In this document: positions 53,877 through 62,822 of the stretch, piece by piece
Layout of the letters: the number at the start of each line of letters is the position of its first letter
Position numbering within the stretch: position 1 is the stretch's first letter
Assembly (NCBI RefSeq): GCF_024802625.1
Contig: NZ_CP103371.1
Coordinates: 806,001 to 870,000, forward strand
Direction of reading: 5' to 3'
Origin: Massilia sp. H6
GTDB lineage: Bacteria; Pseudomonadota; Gammaproteobacteria; Burkholderiales; Burkholderiaceae_D
Length of the DNA: 64,000 nucleotides
Position numbers and translations under genes: made by a program
The notes under the pieces: model-generated
What the model was told of the DNA's origin: nothing
The model's input: the letters and a program-made list of their open reading frames with translations, nothing else
Database searches by the model: none

Positions 53877-54815
53877 TTAGCGGCGGCGCCCGAACACCTG
53901 GGTCCAATAGATGAGTCCGGCGCGATGCTCGCTGGCCATGCCGTAGGCGGCGCCCATCTCGGTGAATCCGGGGTTCATGATGTTGGCGCAATGGCCGGGG
54001 CTATCGAGCCAGCCGGCGACGACTTCTTCTGGTGTGCGCTGGCCGAACGCAATGTTCTCGCCCACGCGCTGCCACTGGTAGCCGGCGCGCCGGGCCCGTT
54101 CGGCGGCGGTACTGCCATCCTTGGCCTGGTGGCTGAAATAGCGCAGCGCCGCCATGTCGCGGCTGTGTGCCAGGGCCGCTTGCCCCAGCTCCGGGTCCCA
54201 ACGCAGCGGCGCCGAGGGCGGGTAGGCCTGGGTGCCGCAGGTGCGTTTGCTGGCACGCGCCGCATTGACCCGGGCCAGGATCGCCTGGCCGGCGTCGCGC
54301 CAGTCTGGATACAGGGCAGAGGGTAGCGGTGGCGACGGACGGGCGAGCAGGACCGTCCAGGTATTGCCCTCGCGATAGCTGCCGACCGCCGAGAAGCGGG
54401 GGTTCAGCAGCGTCTTGCAGTATTTTTCCTGTAACACCGTCATGGCATCGGCCGCAGTCTGTGGGCCGGTGACGCTGACGGTCTCGGCATGGTCGGCGGC
54501 GTAGCCGGCGCGTTCCAGGGCTGCCTCGATAAAGGTAGCAGGCCCGATGCGCACGCGCGCCAGTGCCGGGGGCGTGGTGAGTGCATCCACCGGGGCGACG
54601 GCGCGGCCGCCGCAGGTGCCGGGTGCCTTGCGGTAGGCATTGACCAGGCTGGTCAATGCTTCGGCGCGGTTCGCTGGCAATGGCGCGGCAGCAGCCTGGC
54701 TCGGACTGGAAGACGCGAGCGCGAGCAGGGGCAGGAGCAGGAACGGGAGGAAATGTGCCGCCAATGTCGGATCAGACTTTTCTGACAAATGCTGTCTCAA
54801 AAGTAAAGGCGCCAT
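53877..54815 (-). CDS. Secreted protein with two CAP domains, first degenerate
   Basis: A 312-residue exported protein. After a signal peptide (FLPFLLLPLLALASSSPSQA), two copies of a CAP (SCP-like) domain follow. The second (about 185-312) is typical: VNAARASKRTCG, LAHSRDMAALRYFSHQAKDGS, GENIAFGQRTPEEVVAGWLDSPGHCANIMNPGFTEMGAAYG. The first (about 50-180) repeats VNAYRKAPGTCG and YCKTLLNPRFSAVGS but lacks the His/Glu motifs, so it is a decayed duplicate. CAP proteins act outside the cell in adhesion, sterol binding or as nucleases. ATG 54815 is in the right frame but has no clear ribosome site. Confidence 0.82.
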   Translation of the reverse strand: MAPLLLRQHLSEKSDPTLAAHFLPFLLLPLLALASSSPSQAAAAPLPANRAEALTSLVNAYRKAPGTCGGRAVAPVDALTTPPALARVRIGPATFIEAALERAGYAADHAETVSVTGPQTAADAMTVLQEKYCKTLLNPRFSAVGSYREGNTWTVLLARPSPPLPSALYPDWRDAGQAILARVNAARASKRTCGTQAYPPSAPLRWDPELGQAALAHSRDMAALRYFSHQAKDGSTAAERARRAGYQWQRVGENIAFGQRTPEEVVAGWLDSPGHCANIMNPGFTEMGAAYGMASEHRAGLIYWTQVFGRRR

Positions 54816-55154
54816 CCGAAGGCGGCGTCGGACCGGTGCCCGATTATACCGCCGCTTTATTCGATTCCTTGCCGGGGAAACCACCGGCTCGGCTGCTACA
54901 GTACAGCGTGTCACCGGCGCAACAGAAAGAGTGTTGTGAAACCGGAACATCAGGTGAATCTGCGTGGTACGCGGCAACAGAACCAGCTTTGTTATGCAAA
55001 ATTCATCAGGAGAATTCCCTGAGTGCATGTTAATAGTGCATGATTGCGTTACGTTAAATAGAACACCCGGACTGCTGGTACAGCAGGTGCGTGTTCGCGC
55101 GCGGCGATGACAACTCGCGGCGAATAATGAGCGATGAATGAAAGCTGACAAGAC
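54816..55154. other. 339-base divergent intergenic region
   Basis: Between the CAP protein and the diguanylate cyclase. It should hold both promoters. A small hairpin (CTGCTG ... CAGCAG, about 55073-55087) lies about 70 bases before the cyclase start. No gene seen. Confidence 0.4.
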
Positions 55155-56507
55155 ATGACGATCGACGTGCCGCTTTACAAGAACAAGGTATTGTTCTTGT
55201 CTCAGAACTTTTTCATCAAGGACAATCGGTCCGAGTTGCTCCTGTGCGCGCACAAATACGATTTCGACATTCTTTTCTTCAGCGAAGTCAGCAGTTTTGT
55301 CGCCGCGGTTGAAAGCGACCAGTGCAAGGGCCTGCACGTCATTGACCTGGATGCCCTGCATACCATGCAGGCAGACATGCAGGACAGCCGCAAGACCCTG
55401 ATGCTGGGTGAACTGCTGCAGCGTCTGCCGAGCGAACAGAACTATGTCTACCTGCAGAGTGCGCGCCAGGGGAGTCGCTTCCTGCTGCAGCAGCGCCTGG
55501 TGGACAGCAATTGCCTGGCCTATGCCGAGAAGCCGATCGCCAACGACGTCCTGGTCGACAAGCTGTTCAACCTGTTTGTCCAGCAAAAGCGCGGCGACAT
55601 GATCCGCCTGGTTTACCTGGGCGAGCTCGGTGACCTGGATCCGGCGCAGTTGCTGTGCGAGCGCATCGAAGTGACCCAGCACCTGGATGCCCAGACCCTG
55701 CATTTGCGGGTCAAGGAGCTGCAGCCCGATATCGTGCTCATCACGGACGCCGAATTCACGCGTACCGAGTCGCTGGTGCGGGTACTCAGGAAGAACATGG
55801 AGGCAGACCCGGTACGCGAAATCGCCCTGTTGCAGATGCAGCCGGACCCGGTGCTGACGCGGCGTGCGCTGGCCAGCGGTTTCGATGCGATCATACCGAT
55901 GGGCGATGCGGGCCTGCTGGCGGCGCAGCTGATCAACCGGGCCAGCAAGATCCGTATCAGCCGCGATCTGATTGGCAAGGATCGCGCCACCGGCCTGCTC
56001 AACAAGGTCGGCTTGCAGAAGAAGGCGCAGGAACTGATCCGGCGCGCGGGACTGGAGTCGCGCCCGCTGGCGTTCGGCGTCATTGACATCGACAAGTTCA
56101 AGACCATCAATGATACTTGGGGCCATTATTTCGGCGACATCGTGATCAAGCGCCTGTCGTTGACGCTGGCATCACAGGTCGGCGAGTCGGACCTGCTCAG
56201 CCGTTTCGGCGGTGAAGAATTCGTGGTCGTGTTCTGGGATTGCACGCTCGAACAGGGGCAAGCGAAGCTCGATGCCATGCGCCAGGCCTTCGGCGCCATT
56301 GCGTTCGAGGTCGGCACCGGCGAGCTGCGCCATTTCTCCTTCAGCGGCGGGGTTGCATCCTATCCCGAGTACAAAAGCGAGAATGAGTTATTTTTGCAGG
56401 CGGACGCGATGCTGTACCAGGCCAAGCAGGGCGGACGCAACCAGATCTGCACCGGCTCGTCCGGACAAGCAACAAAAACGCCAACCGCATCGGTTGGCGC
56501 TGGCTGA
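55155..56507 (+). CDS. Diguanylate cyclase with receiver-like N-terminal domains
   Basis: A 450-residue cytoplasmic protein. Two alpha/beta modules (about 10-150 and 155-265) resemble receiver domains but the phospho-acceptor pocket is unclear, so they are probably degenerate. GGDEF follows (about 275-430): LAFGVIDIDKFKTINDTWGHYFGD and active-site SRFGGEEFVVVFW, an intact cyclase making c-di-GMP; no RxxD product-inhibition site is obvious. The last ~10 codons (KTPTASVGAG) are encoded by the hairpin that terminates the converging gene. Ribosome site weak. Confidence 0.9.
   Translation: MTIDVPLYKNKVLFLSQNFFIKDNRSELLLCAHKYDFDILFFSEVSSFVAAVESDQCKGLHVIDLDALHTMQADMQDSRKTLMLGELLQRLPSEQNYVYLQSARQGSRFLLQQRLVDSNCLAYAEKPIANDVLVDKLFNLFVQQKRGDMIRLVYLGELGDLDPAQLLCERIEVTQHLDAQTLHLRVKELQPDIVLITDAEFTRTESLVRVLRKNMEADPVREIALLQMQPDPVLTRRALASGFDAIIPMGDAGLLAAQLINRASKIRISRDLIGKDRATGLLNKVGLQKKAQELIRRAGLESRPLAFGVIDIDKFKTINDTWGHYFGDIVIKRLSLTLASQVGESDLLSRFGGEEFVVVFWDCTLEQGQAKLDAMRQAFGAIAFEVGTGELRHFSFSGGVASYPEYKSENELFLQADAMLYQAKQGGRNQICTGSSGQATKTPTASVGAG
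56474..56499 (-). terminator. Intrinsic terminator for the converging gene, inside the cyclase end
   Basis: Perfect 9-bp stem (479-487 with 491-499, offset 56000), loop CAT. Read on the minus strand it is followed by five T, a strong terminator for the host-attachment gene at 56522-57028. It overlaps the last codons of the plus-strand cyclase gene. Confidence 0.85.
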
Positions 56508-56521
56508 CGGGGCGCTAGCGA

Positions 56522-57028
56522 TTATTCAGCCTTCGCCGCCTGTGTGTGCAAGTGCTCGCGCAGTTCCTGCGCGTTGGAATGCGTATAGTCCTTGTTGAAC
56601 TCGGACTTGATCAAGCCTTTTACCTGCGCGTCCATATGTTGGCGCAAGGTTCCCAGGAATTCGGGCGAGGCGGCAATGATCAATTGTTGATAGCTGCCGT
56701 CCTGGTGTGCTTTCAGCAGGTAATCGGAGACATCTCTGGCAAACAGTTCGGCCTGGTGCTGGGCCGGCGTTTGCGCAGGCTGGTACAGCTTGTTTGGCGC
56801 CCCGGCCTTGGCATTGTGGGCCATGCCGGCGCCCTCGTGGCCGCCGATGCTGTGGCGACTGCCCGCCGCGGCGGTGGGGCCAAGTTTATCGGTCTCGGTA
56901 TCCTGGGTGCGCATCTGCGCTCCCGAACTGATCATGTCTTTGATTTCCTGCAAAGGCTTGGCCGGATCAGACTCCGCGAAGAATCGTGCGCGGCCTGCGT
57001 TGGCCGAGAGAATCCAGGTCGTTGGCAT
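56522..57028 (-). CDS. Host-attachment (baeRF/Host_attach) family protein
   Basis: A 168-residue cytoplasmic protein with the pattern of the family annotated as required for attachment to host cells: PTTWILSANAGRARFF at the start, HQAELFARDVSDYLLKA, and QQLIIAASPEFLGTLRQHM near the end. The family is related to eRF1-like release-factor domains, and the name may not reflect its role in free-living bacteria. A run of GGGGG precedes the ATG. Terminated by the hairpin inside the opposing cyclase gene. Confidence 0.88.
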   Translation of the reverse strand: MPTTWILSANAGRARFFAESDPAKPLQEIKDMISSGAQMRTQDTETDKLGPTAAAGSRHSIGGHEGAGMAHNAKAGAPNKLYQPAQTPAQHQAELFARDVSDYLLKAHQDGSYQQLIIAASPEFLGTLRQHMDAQVKGLIKSEFNKDYTHSNAQELREHLHTQAAKAE

Positions 57029-57273
57029 GCTACCCCCTGTCAGAATGTTGCATTGTTGTATGTGCGTTCCGCCGCGGCGCCAGGCGTCGGCAGCTGGAAC
57101 GGCGTTCCGCGAAGGAACCGCGATCGCCCCCTATCCAGCCCCTTGACAGGGCCGGGCGCTGGTCGACCAGGCTAAACCCGAGTATAGCCTCGGTTCCAGA
57201 ACCCCGGCGCACCAACACCGTCGTGCCGTGCGCGCGCTGCCGCCAAAGGCTTGCGCAGTGGCAGCGACCGACG

Positions 57274-57298
57274 TAAAAAACGCCACCCGTGGGTGGCG
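57274..57298 (-). terminator. Intrinsic terminator of the fasciclin gene
   Basis: 8-bp stem (281-288 with 291-298, offset 57000), very short GT loop, followed on the minus strand by six T. It lies 19 bases after the fasciclin stop. Confidence 0.85.
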
Positions 57299-57316
57299 TT
57301 GTATCGTTAAGTCTGC

Positions 57317-57772
57317 TTAGTTCGGCATGACCACCGAGTCGATGACATGGATAACGCCATTATCGGCCTGCACGTCGGTCTTGACGACCTTGGCCTTGTC
57401 GACCATGACGTCCTTGCCCTTCATGCTGACGGTCAGCTTGCTGCCCTCGACCGTCGCAACGGCACCAGGCTTGACGCTGGCGGCCATTACCTTGCCAGGC
57501 ACCACGTGGTAAGTCAGGACCTTGGTCAGTGCCGCCTTGTCTTTCAAGAGGGCGTCCAGTTTCGCCTTTGGAATCTTGGCAAAGGCTGCATCCGTCGGTG
57601 CGAAGACCGTGAACGGGCCGGGGCCCTTGAGAGTATCGACCAGACCCGCCGCCTGGACGACCGCGATCAGGGTAGTGAAGCTGCCAGCCGACTTGGCGGT
57701 GTCGACGATGTCGGCGGCGTTTGCGGCGGAAAGAGAGAATGCCATCGCGGCGCCGAGTAACAGTTTTTTCAT
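57317..57772 (-). CDS. Fasciclin domain secreted protein
   Basis: A 151-residue exported protein with a single fasciclin (FAS1) domain. Signal peptide [16 protein letters not shown], then [60 protein letters not shown] and the closing [18 protein letters not shown]1 domains act in adhesion or surface interaction. AAGGAG stands 7 bases before the ATG. Length is typical for single-domain bacterial members. Confidence 0.95.
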   Translation of the reverse strand: MKKLLLGAAMAFSLSAANAADIVDTAKSAGSFTTLIAVVQAAGLVDTLKGPGPFTVFAPTDAAFAKIPKAKLDALLKDKAALTKVLTYHVVPGKVMAASVKPGAVATVEGSKLTVSMKGKDVMVDKAKVVKTDVQADNGVIHVIDSVVMPN

Positions 57773-58001
57773 TGTGAGCTCCTTGGGGGGTGGGTTTGTA
57801 CCGTTCTTGTATTAGAATTTAAGCCATAAACCGTGAAGAATCCAGCGGTGACCCGATTAAGTCACAAGAAAAGCGGTTCAATATTGCGGCGAGAACGAGC
57901 TGATGAACCGGTAAGAGCAAGCGCTTACGGTGTATCACCGGCACCCGCGGCTGCAGCGCGGCATGCTAGGCTAGCTCTTTAACCACTTGATACCCGAGAA
58001 T

Positions 58002-58535
58002 ATGCGCTCTTGCCCCTTGATCATTGCAACGCTGCTGCTTGCCGGTTGCGCCACGCCCCCGCCGGTCGATTCGCGCGACGCATTCATGTCTACCTTGCAA
58101 GGCATGTGCGGCCAACGCTTCGAAGGCGGGTTGGCTTACGCGATTGACCCCGACAGTGAGTTTCGCGGCAAAAAGATTTCGACCGAGGTGGTCTGCGCGC
58201 CGGGCAGCGTGCGGCTGCCGGTCATGGTCGGCCAAGACCGTTCGCGTACCTGGGTGTTTACACGACCCGCTGCGGGGCTGGAATTACGGCATGACCACCG
58301 TCATCCGGACGGCAGCGCCCATGCCGTGACCATGTACGGTGGCATGGCCAAGCCAGGCGGTACGGCCCGCGCGCAAGCCTTCCTGGCCGATGCCGCGACC
58401 GCTGTAATGGTACCGGGAGCGCAAACCAATGTCTGGACCGTCAGCTTCAGCGAGGACGGCAAGGAATTGCGCTACCGTTTGGAAAGGGACGCCCGGCCAC
58501 GAGCGGAATTCGTCATGCGGCGCATCAGCGGCTGA
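58002..58535 (+). CDS. Lipoprotein of unknown function
   Basis: A 177-residue lipoprotein (LLAGC lipobox, Cys about 18). The mature part has a CGQRFEGG segment, a HDHRHPDGSAHAVTMYGG His-rich turn and a final strand RAEFVMRR. I know similar unnamed lipoproteins but no function. ATG 58002 is chosen over the frame from 57987 since the lipobox fits only this start. Confidence 0.7.
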   Translation: MRSCPLIIATLLLAGCATPPPVDSRDAFMSTLQGMCGQRFEGGLAYAIDPDSEFRGKKISTEVVCAPGSVRLPVMVGQDRSRTWVFTRPAAGLELRHDHRHPDGSAHAVTMYGGMAKPGGTARAQAFLADAATAVMVPGAQTNVWTVSFSEDGKELRYRLERDARPRAEFVMRRISG

Positions 58536-58583
58536 CCAGACGGTTCAGATGGTTGCGTTATACATGGCGCGGCTGCGTGCCGA

Positions 58584-59246
58584 TCAGTCGACGTTCAGCC
58601 AGATCTCGTTGCGGCGCATGAACCAGGGCGTCATGGGGCCATCGTAGCGCGACAGTACCGGCTCACCCTTCCAGGCAATCCCGGCTGCGCGCAAGCCGTC
58701 CTGCAGTTCGCGCAGATGCTTGTTGTAGTTGGCATCCGACCAGAAGCCCGAGTAGCGAATCACCGCCACGCGCTTGGGCGGCACCGCGCGTAGCATGACG
58801 CGCGGATCGAGCGGTTCCGGGGCATTGTCCATCGTGATGTCAGCTGGCAGCACGAACTGGACCAGCATGCCGCCCTGGGTGGCGCTCTGGGTCACCGGTG
58901 CGGTCATCTCCATCTTGACCGGCACCGGGGTCTGGGTCACCGGCGCGGTCATGGCCAGCTTGCGCTCACCCTTGTTCTTGCCAAAGATATAGCCCGCCAG
59001 GATAGGAAAGGCGCGCTTGCCTGCATCGTCCGCGGTCTCGTCGACGATGACTTCGGCGACGGTGTAGCCAGCATATTGGCGAATCTCGAAGCTCGGGAAG
59101 CTGCGCACCGTGGTGTAGGCGGGTTCCTCGACAGCCTGGCTGGCCAGGGGCAGCATGGCAAGCGAGAGCAGGGCGACGAAACGGGCGAGCCAGGCGGGGT
59201 GGCGAGCCGTGGCGCCGCGGCTGGAAATGCGCATCATGGATGTCAT
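58584..59246 (-). CDS. SOUL family haem-binding protein
   Basis: A 220-residue exported SOUL/HBP-type protein. Signal peptide (RFVALLSLAMLPLASQA), then YTTVRSFPSFEIRQYAGYTVAEV, ERKLAMTAPVTQTPVP, EMTAPVTQS, KRVAVIRYSGFWSDANYNKHL and the end WFMRRNEIWLNV, all typical of the family. It probably binds tetrapyrrole in the periplasm. Start ATG 59246 with GAAGAG upstream; the TTG at 59273 is not needed. Confidence 0.92.
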   Translation of the reverse strand: MTSMMRISSRGATARHPAWLARFVALLSLAMLPLASQAVEEPAYTTVRSFPSFEIRQYAGYTVAEVIVDETADDAGKRAFPILAGYIFGKNKGERKLAMTAPVTQTPVPVKMEMTAPVTQSATQGGMLVQFVLPADITMDNAPEPLDPRVMLRAVPPKRVAVIRYSGFWSDANYNKHLRELQDGLRAAGIAWKGEPVLSRYDGPMTPWFMRRNEIWLNVD

Positions 59247-59308
59247 GGATCTCTTCGTGGTCAGGGGTGGCAAATGATGCGTTCGGTGAGGGCGGATGAC
59301 TGTGTAGG

Positions 59309-60007
59309 CTACCAGGGCAATTCTGCCCCATTATAAGAACGGAACGCGCCGCTATCGGCCGGTGTCAGGGTATCGAGCACGGCAAGCATGTCGGCCGCGG
59401 CGTCGTGCGCCGGGCGACCGACAGTGTCGCCCCGAAACGGTCGCGACAGGCGCGAGCTGACGGTGCCAGGATGCAGCGCTACCAGCACGCTGTTGTTCTG
59501 GCTGCGCGCCACTTCGATAGCGGCGGTCCTGACCAGCATGTTGAGGGCGGCCTTGGACGCGCGGTAGCTATACCAGCCGCCGAGCCGGTTGTCGCCAATA
59601 CTGCCCACCTTGGCCGACAGCATGGCCATGATGGCGCGCTCGCTATCGAGCAGACCGGCGAAATGGCGCATCACCAGCGCAGGGCCGAAGGCATTGGCCT
59701 GGAAGGTCGCCTGCATCTGCGCGTAGTTCAGGTCGGCGAGCCGTTTTTCAGGCATGAAGGCGTCGCTGTGCAGCAGGCCCGCCGCATTGATAACGAGATG
59801 CAGGCGTGGGCCGGCGGCAAGGCTGCGCGCCGCCTCGGCGATGCTTTTTTCGTCAGCGAAGTCCAGCCGCGGCGTCGAATGGCGGTGCAGGCCGCGCACC
59901 GACGCGCAGCGCGGCGAATTGTCGAGCAGCTCGAGCAGGGCGGCGCCGATCGACCCGGAAGCGCCAATGACGACGGCGTGATACTGGTCGGGGAGGCTGC
60001 CCATCAT
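59309..60007 (-). CDS. SDR family NAD(P)-dependent oxidoreductase (CsgA-like)
   Basis: A 232-residue short-chain dehydrogenase. The nucleotide-binding strand is AVVIGASGSIGAALLELL, the NAAG motif is VINAAGLLHSDAFMP, and the catalytic Ser-Tyr-Lys is seen as MLSAKVGS and YSYRASKAAL. The C-terminal part HPGTVSSRLSRPF is the usual SDR turn. Substrate unknown. ATG 60007 (or 60004) with AGGAG upstream. Confidence 0.9.
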   Translation of the reverse strand: MMGSLPDQYHAVVIGASGSIGAALLELLDNSPRCASVRGLHRHSTPRLDFADEKSIAEAARSLAAGPRLHLVINAAGLLHSDAFMPEKRLADLNYAQMQATFQANAFGPALVMRHFAGLLDSERAIMAMLSAKVGSIGDNRLGGWYSYRASKAALNMLVRTAAIEVARSQNNSVLVALHPGTVSSRLSRPFRGDTVGRPAHDAAADMLAVLDTLTPADSGAFRSYNGAELPW

Positions 60008-60208
60008 GACGTCGTGCTCCTGGTGGTCGGTGGACGCTCGAGTGTACCGGAGCCAGAAGGCTGGGCCAACGCCGCATACCGGATCGAGCCGAAAACAATC
60101 AGCGAAAGCCAGGCCAATCCCGGGACATTCCCCGGGCAAAAGCAGTGAGGGAGTGCCCGGTGTGGCTGGACACGGGCCAACACGGGCACAGGATAATGGC
60201 TGCCGCGC

Positions 60209-60460
60209 TCAATGCGACGTGGGGGCGCCGATACCTGTTCCTGGCGCCTGTCCGCCTGTCGGGAGATGCTCAGGCGGCATGCCATCCTTGAACATCTGGC
60301 GCAGTTGCTGGCGCAGTTCTGGCGAATCGTCGTGGTGGTGGACCGATACCGCATGGTCGACTGCTGCTTGCAGTAACTCTTCTTCGGTGTCGGCCGAGAG
60401 CGCAACAGAGCAATGTGTATCGCTGGGGAATTCTCGGCAATCAATGAATTTGCGTGTCAT
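60209..60460 (-). CDS. DUF1059 small protein
   Basis: An 83-residue protein with the DUF1059 pattern: RKFIDCREFPSDTHCSVALSADTEEELLQAAVDHAVSVHHHDDS, then LRQQLRQMFKDG. The two cysteines and the His-rich stretch are family features; a metal site is possible. AAGGAGA lies 7 bases before the ATG. Confidence 0.88.
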   Translation of the reverse strand: MTRKFIDCREFPSDTHCSVALSADTEEELLQAAVDHAVSVHHHDDSPELRQQLRQMFKDGMPPEHLPTGGQAPGTGIGAPTSH

Positions 60461-60793
60461 GACCGTCTCCTTTGCTGACAAGTCCGGGCAACGTGCCCAA
60501 GTCCATTATAGGAAACCGCTGTCGTTTCGCTATACCAGCCGTGCCGAGGTCCGAGCCGGCCGCCGGCCATGCTCGGCCCCAGTCACTGGTGCATGACGCG
60601 TCCGGTCCCTGATCTCGCGGCGATATGTCCCTGATCTGTTGGCTTGGGAAAGCCGCGCTCGCGATCCGTGTACAGGGGCCGTCAAGCGTATTCGAAAAGA
60701 AATTCATCCATACTATAATGACCACATGCACTGCGCCGCAGAGTCCGAAGATCACACGCTTGGACCTTCGCCCAACTACATTCGTGGGAAACC
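60461..60793. other. 333-base divergent intergenic region
   Basis: Holds the promoters of the DUF1059 gene (minus) and the pseudo-ATPase/MscS operon (plus). A candidate AT-rich block is CATCCATACTATAATGACC at 60706-60724, with TATAAT at 60714-60719. No gene seen. Confidence 0.45.
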
Positions 60794-61963
60794 GTGGATC
60801 CAATCGAGCTTATCCCGCTGGCCGACTACGCGCCGCCGGCAATGCCAACCGAACAGGCGTTTCGTGCCCTGCTGAAGCGGGTGCAGCGCCGCTTCGGCGC
60901 GAAAGACGATCACGACCACCCGCTGCTGCCCAGCGGCGCACTGGTGCGCACGCCGGTCCCGGTTCTCGATGACATCGCCGATCCGCCCGACTGCGGGCCG
61001 ATACTGCGGACGCTGCACTGTAACCTGGACAACTGGGCCGCTGGCGCCATGGCATCGCCGAGGGTGCAGCTGATCGTCGTGCCAGCGTGCGACCGCAGCG
61101 GTAGCATCGAAAGCTGGGCGCGTTCACAGAATCACATGCTGCTGCCTGCACCGGAGCGCGACGACCTGATCCATTCCGATGGAATGGCCGCGACCGAGAG
61201 CGTGGACAGCATCGGCGAAGGGCTGCTCGTGATTCCGCAGCTGGAGCGCTGGTTCTTGCGTCAGCGCAATGGACTGACAATGGTGCGGACCCTGCTGGCG
61301 CGTCTTGCGGCCAGCCAGCGGCGCTGCCTGATCGGCTGCGACGCCTGGGCATGGGCTTATCTGGCCAAGGCTGCCGATGCGAGCCTGGTGCTTCCCCGTC
61401 CCCGGACCTTTGCACCCTTCGATGCGGCGCGCCTGCGCGCATGGTTTGCCGAATTGGCTGTCGACGATGGCCCGGCTACCACCTTTCGCCTCGCGCGCAA
61501 CGGCGAAGACGTGCTGGCCTGCGACGACGAGGGCGAACCTTGCAACAACTGGCTGCGGCTGCTGGCCGCGCGCAGCGGCGGTATCCCCTGGGTCGCCTGG
61601 CATCTGTGGCGCGCCAGCCTGCAAGTGCGCACCGACGACGCTGCCTTGTCGGACAAGGCTGCGAGCACTGTCACCGATGACCAGCGCACGGTGTGGGTGG
61701 TCGACACCGACGAATTTCCGCTGCCTTCAGGGCATGAAGAGCGCGCCTTGCTGACGCTGCACGCCATCCTGACCCACGGCGGCTTGAGTGCAAGCGAACT
61801 CGATGCCGTACTGCCCGCCACTGGCGAAGCCAGCGTATTGCAGGCACTGGTCGATTCGCGCCAACTGTGCTGCGATCGCGGCAATTTCAGCGTGCGTCCG
61901 ACCGCCTATCCGGCCATCCGGCGCGCCCTGGAAGCGGCCGGCTTTCCCCTGGGAGTGAGTTGA
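60794..61963 (+). CDS. Unrecognised protein resembling a degenerate P-loop ATPase
   Basis: A 389-residue soluble protein I cannot name. Its order of strands is like an AAA+/STAND ATPase: VQLIVVPACDRSGSIESW (91-108) sits where Walker A should be but lacks the GKT/S; GLLVIPQLERWF (143-154) resembles Walker B without the acidic pair; RRCLIGCDAW (176-185) is sensor-1-like; FAPFDAARLRAWFAEL is a lid-like helix and the end (about 320-385) looks like winged helices. So it may be a non-catalytic ATPase relative or a different fold. Its stop overlaps the start of the MscS gene (TGATG). Confidence 0.6.
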   Translation: MDPIELIPLADYAPPAMPTEQAFRALLKRVQRRFGAKDDHDHPLLPSGALVRTPVPVLDDIADPPDCGPILRTLHCNLDNWAAGAMASPRVQLIVVPACDRSGSIESWARSQNHMLLPAPERDDLIHSDGMAATESVDSIGEGLLVIPQLERWFLRQRNGLTMVRTLLARLAASQRRCLIGCDAWAWAYLAKAADASLVLPRPRTFAPFDAARLRAWFAELAVDDGPATTFRLARNGEDVLACDDEGEPCNNWLRLLAARSGGIPWVAWHLWRASLQVRTDDAALSDKAASTVTDDQRTVWVVDTDEFPLPSGHEERALLTLHAILTHGGLSASELDAVLPATGEASVLQALVDSRQLCCDRGNFSVRPTAYPAIRRALEAAGFPLGVS

Positions 61964-62796
61964 TGGCTACCGCAGGCGAAGGAGCCAAGAAGGCCAGCAA
62001 GCTACTCAATGACTTGCAAGATATTAGCTTCACGAAGATCGGGCTGATCCTGGCCGGAACCTGGCTGGTGGTGCTCATAGCGCGCACCTTGTTGCCGTAT
62101 CTGGCCGAACGCGGCCCGAGCCGGATGCGCCTGTTCCTGCTGGGCGGGGTGCCGATCATCCGGCTATTGATGCTGGTGCTGGCGATCCTGTGGGTCATCC
62201 CGATCATCTTCAACATCACGCTGCAAAATTTCCTCGTGATCTCTGGCGCCCTTGGCGTGGCGATCGGTTTTGCCTTCAAGGATTACGCCAGCAGCGTGAT
62301 CGCCGGCGTGGTGGCGATCTTCGAGCGCCCTTACCGGCCAGGCGACTGGGTGCGCATCGGCGACGATTACGGCGAGGTGCGCGCGGTCGGCATGCGCGCG
62401 CTCGAAATCTGCACGCCTGCAGACGACATCGTCCATATTCCGCACGGGAAGCTATGGGAAAGCAATATTGCAAACTCGAATGATGGCGCGCGCACGCTGA
62501 TGTGCGTCGCTTCGTTTTACCTGCGCCCCGACCATGACGCTGCGCGCGTGCGCTGTGCGCTGCGCGATGTGGCAATGACCAGTGCCTACCTTGAATACGC
62601 CAGGCCGGTGCTGGTGATGCTGGCTGAAACGCCGCTGGGCACGCACTACCAGCTCAAAGCCTACCCGTTCGACATGCGCGACCAGTTCCATTTTATTAGC
62701 GACCTGACCACGCGTGGCAAGCTAGCCATTGCCGAAGCCGGCGCGATCGAAACACAAGCGATCGGCAGCGTGGACGCGGCCAAGATCGGCACCTGA
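61963..62796 (+). CDS. MscS-type mechanosensitive channel, short form
   Basis: A 277-residue membrane channel. Three hydrophobic segments end with the pore helix GALGVAIGFAFKDYASSVIAGVV, followed by the beta domain FERPYRPGDWVRIGDDYGEVRAVGMRALEI and the alpha-beta end. These are MscS landmarks. The Gly/Ala pattern of the pore helix is near the usual. ATG 61963 overlaps the upstream stop (TGATG) with GGGAG in the upstream end, so it is coupled to the pseudo-ATPase gene. Only three membrane segments, fewer than many homologues. Confidence 0.92.
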   Translation: MATAGEGAKKASKLLNDLQDISFTKIGLILAGTWLVVLIARTLLPYLAERGPSRMRLFLLGGVPIIRLLMLVLAILWVIPIIFNITLQNFLVISGALGVAIGFAFKDYASSVIAGVVAIFERPYRPGDWVRIGDDYGEVRAVGMRALEICTPADDIVHIPHGKLWESNIANSNDGARTLMCVASFYLRPDHDAARVRCALRDVAMTSAYLEYARPVLVMLAETPLGTHYQLKAYPFDMRDQFHFISDLTTRGKLAIAEAGAIETQAIGSVDAAKIGT

Positions 62797-62822
62797 CACC
62801 ACTGCATAACCTGGAGAGCAAC

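Noticed and set aside
54816..56126. Extension of the CAP protein frame to 749 residues
   Set aside because: It is antisense to the diguanylate cyclase; the signal peptide begins only near 54815.
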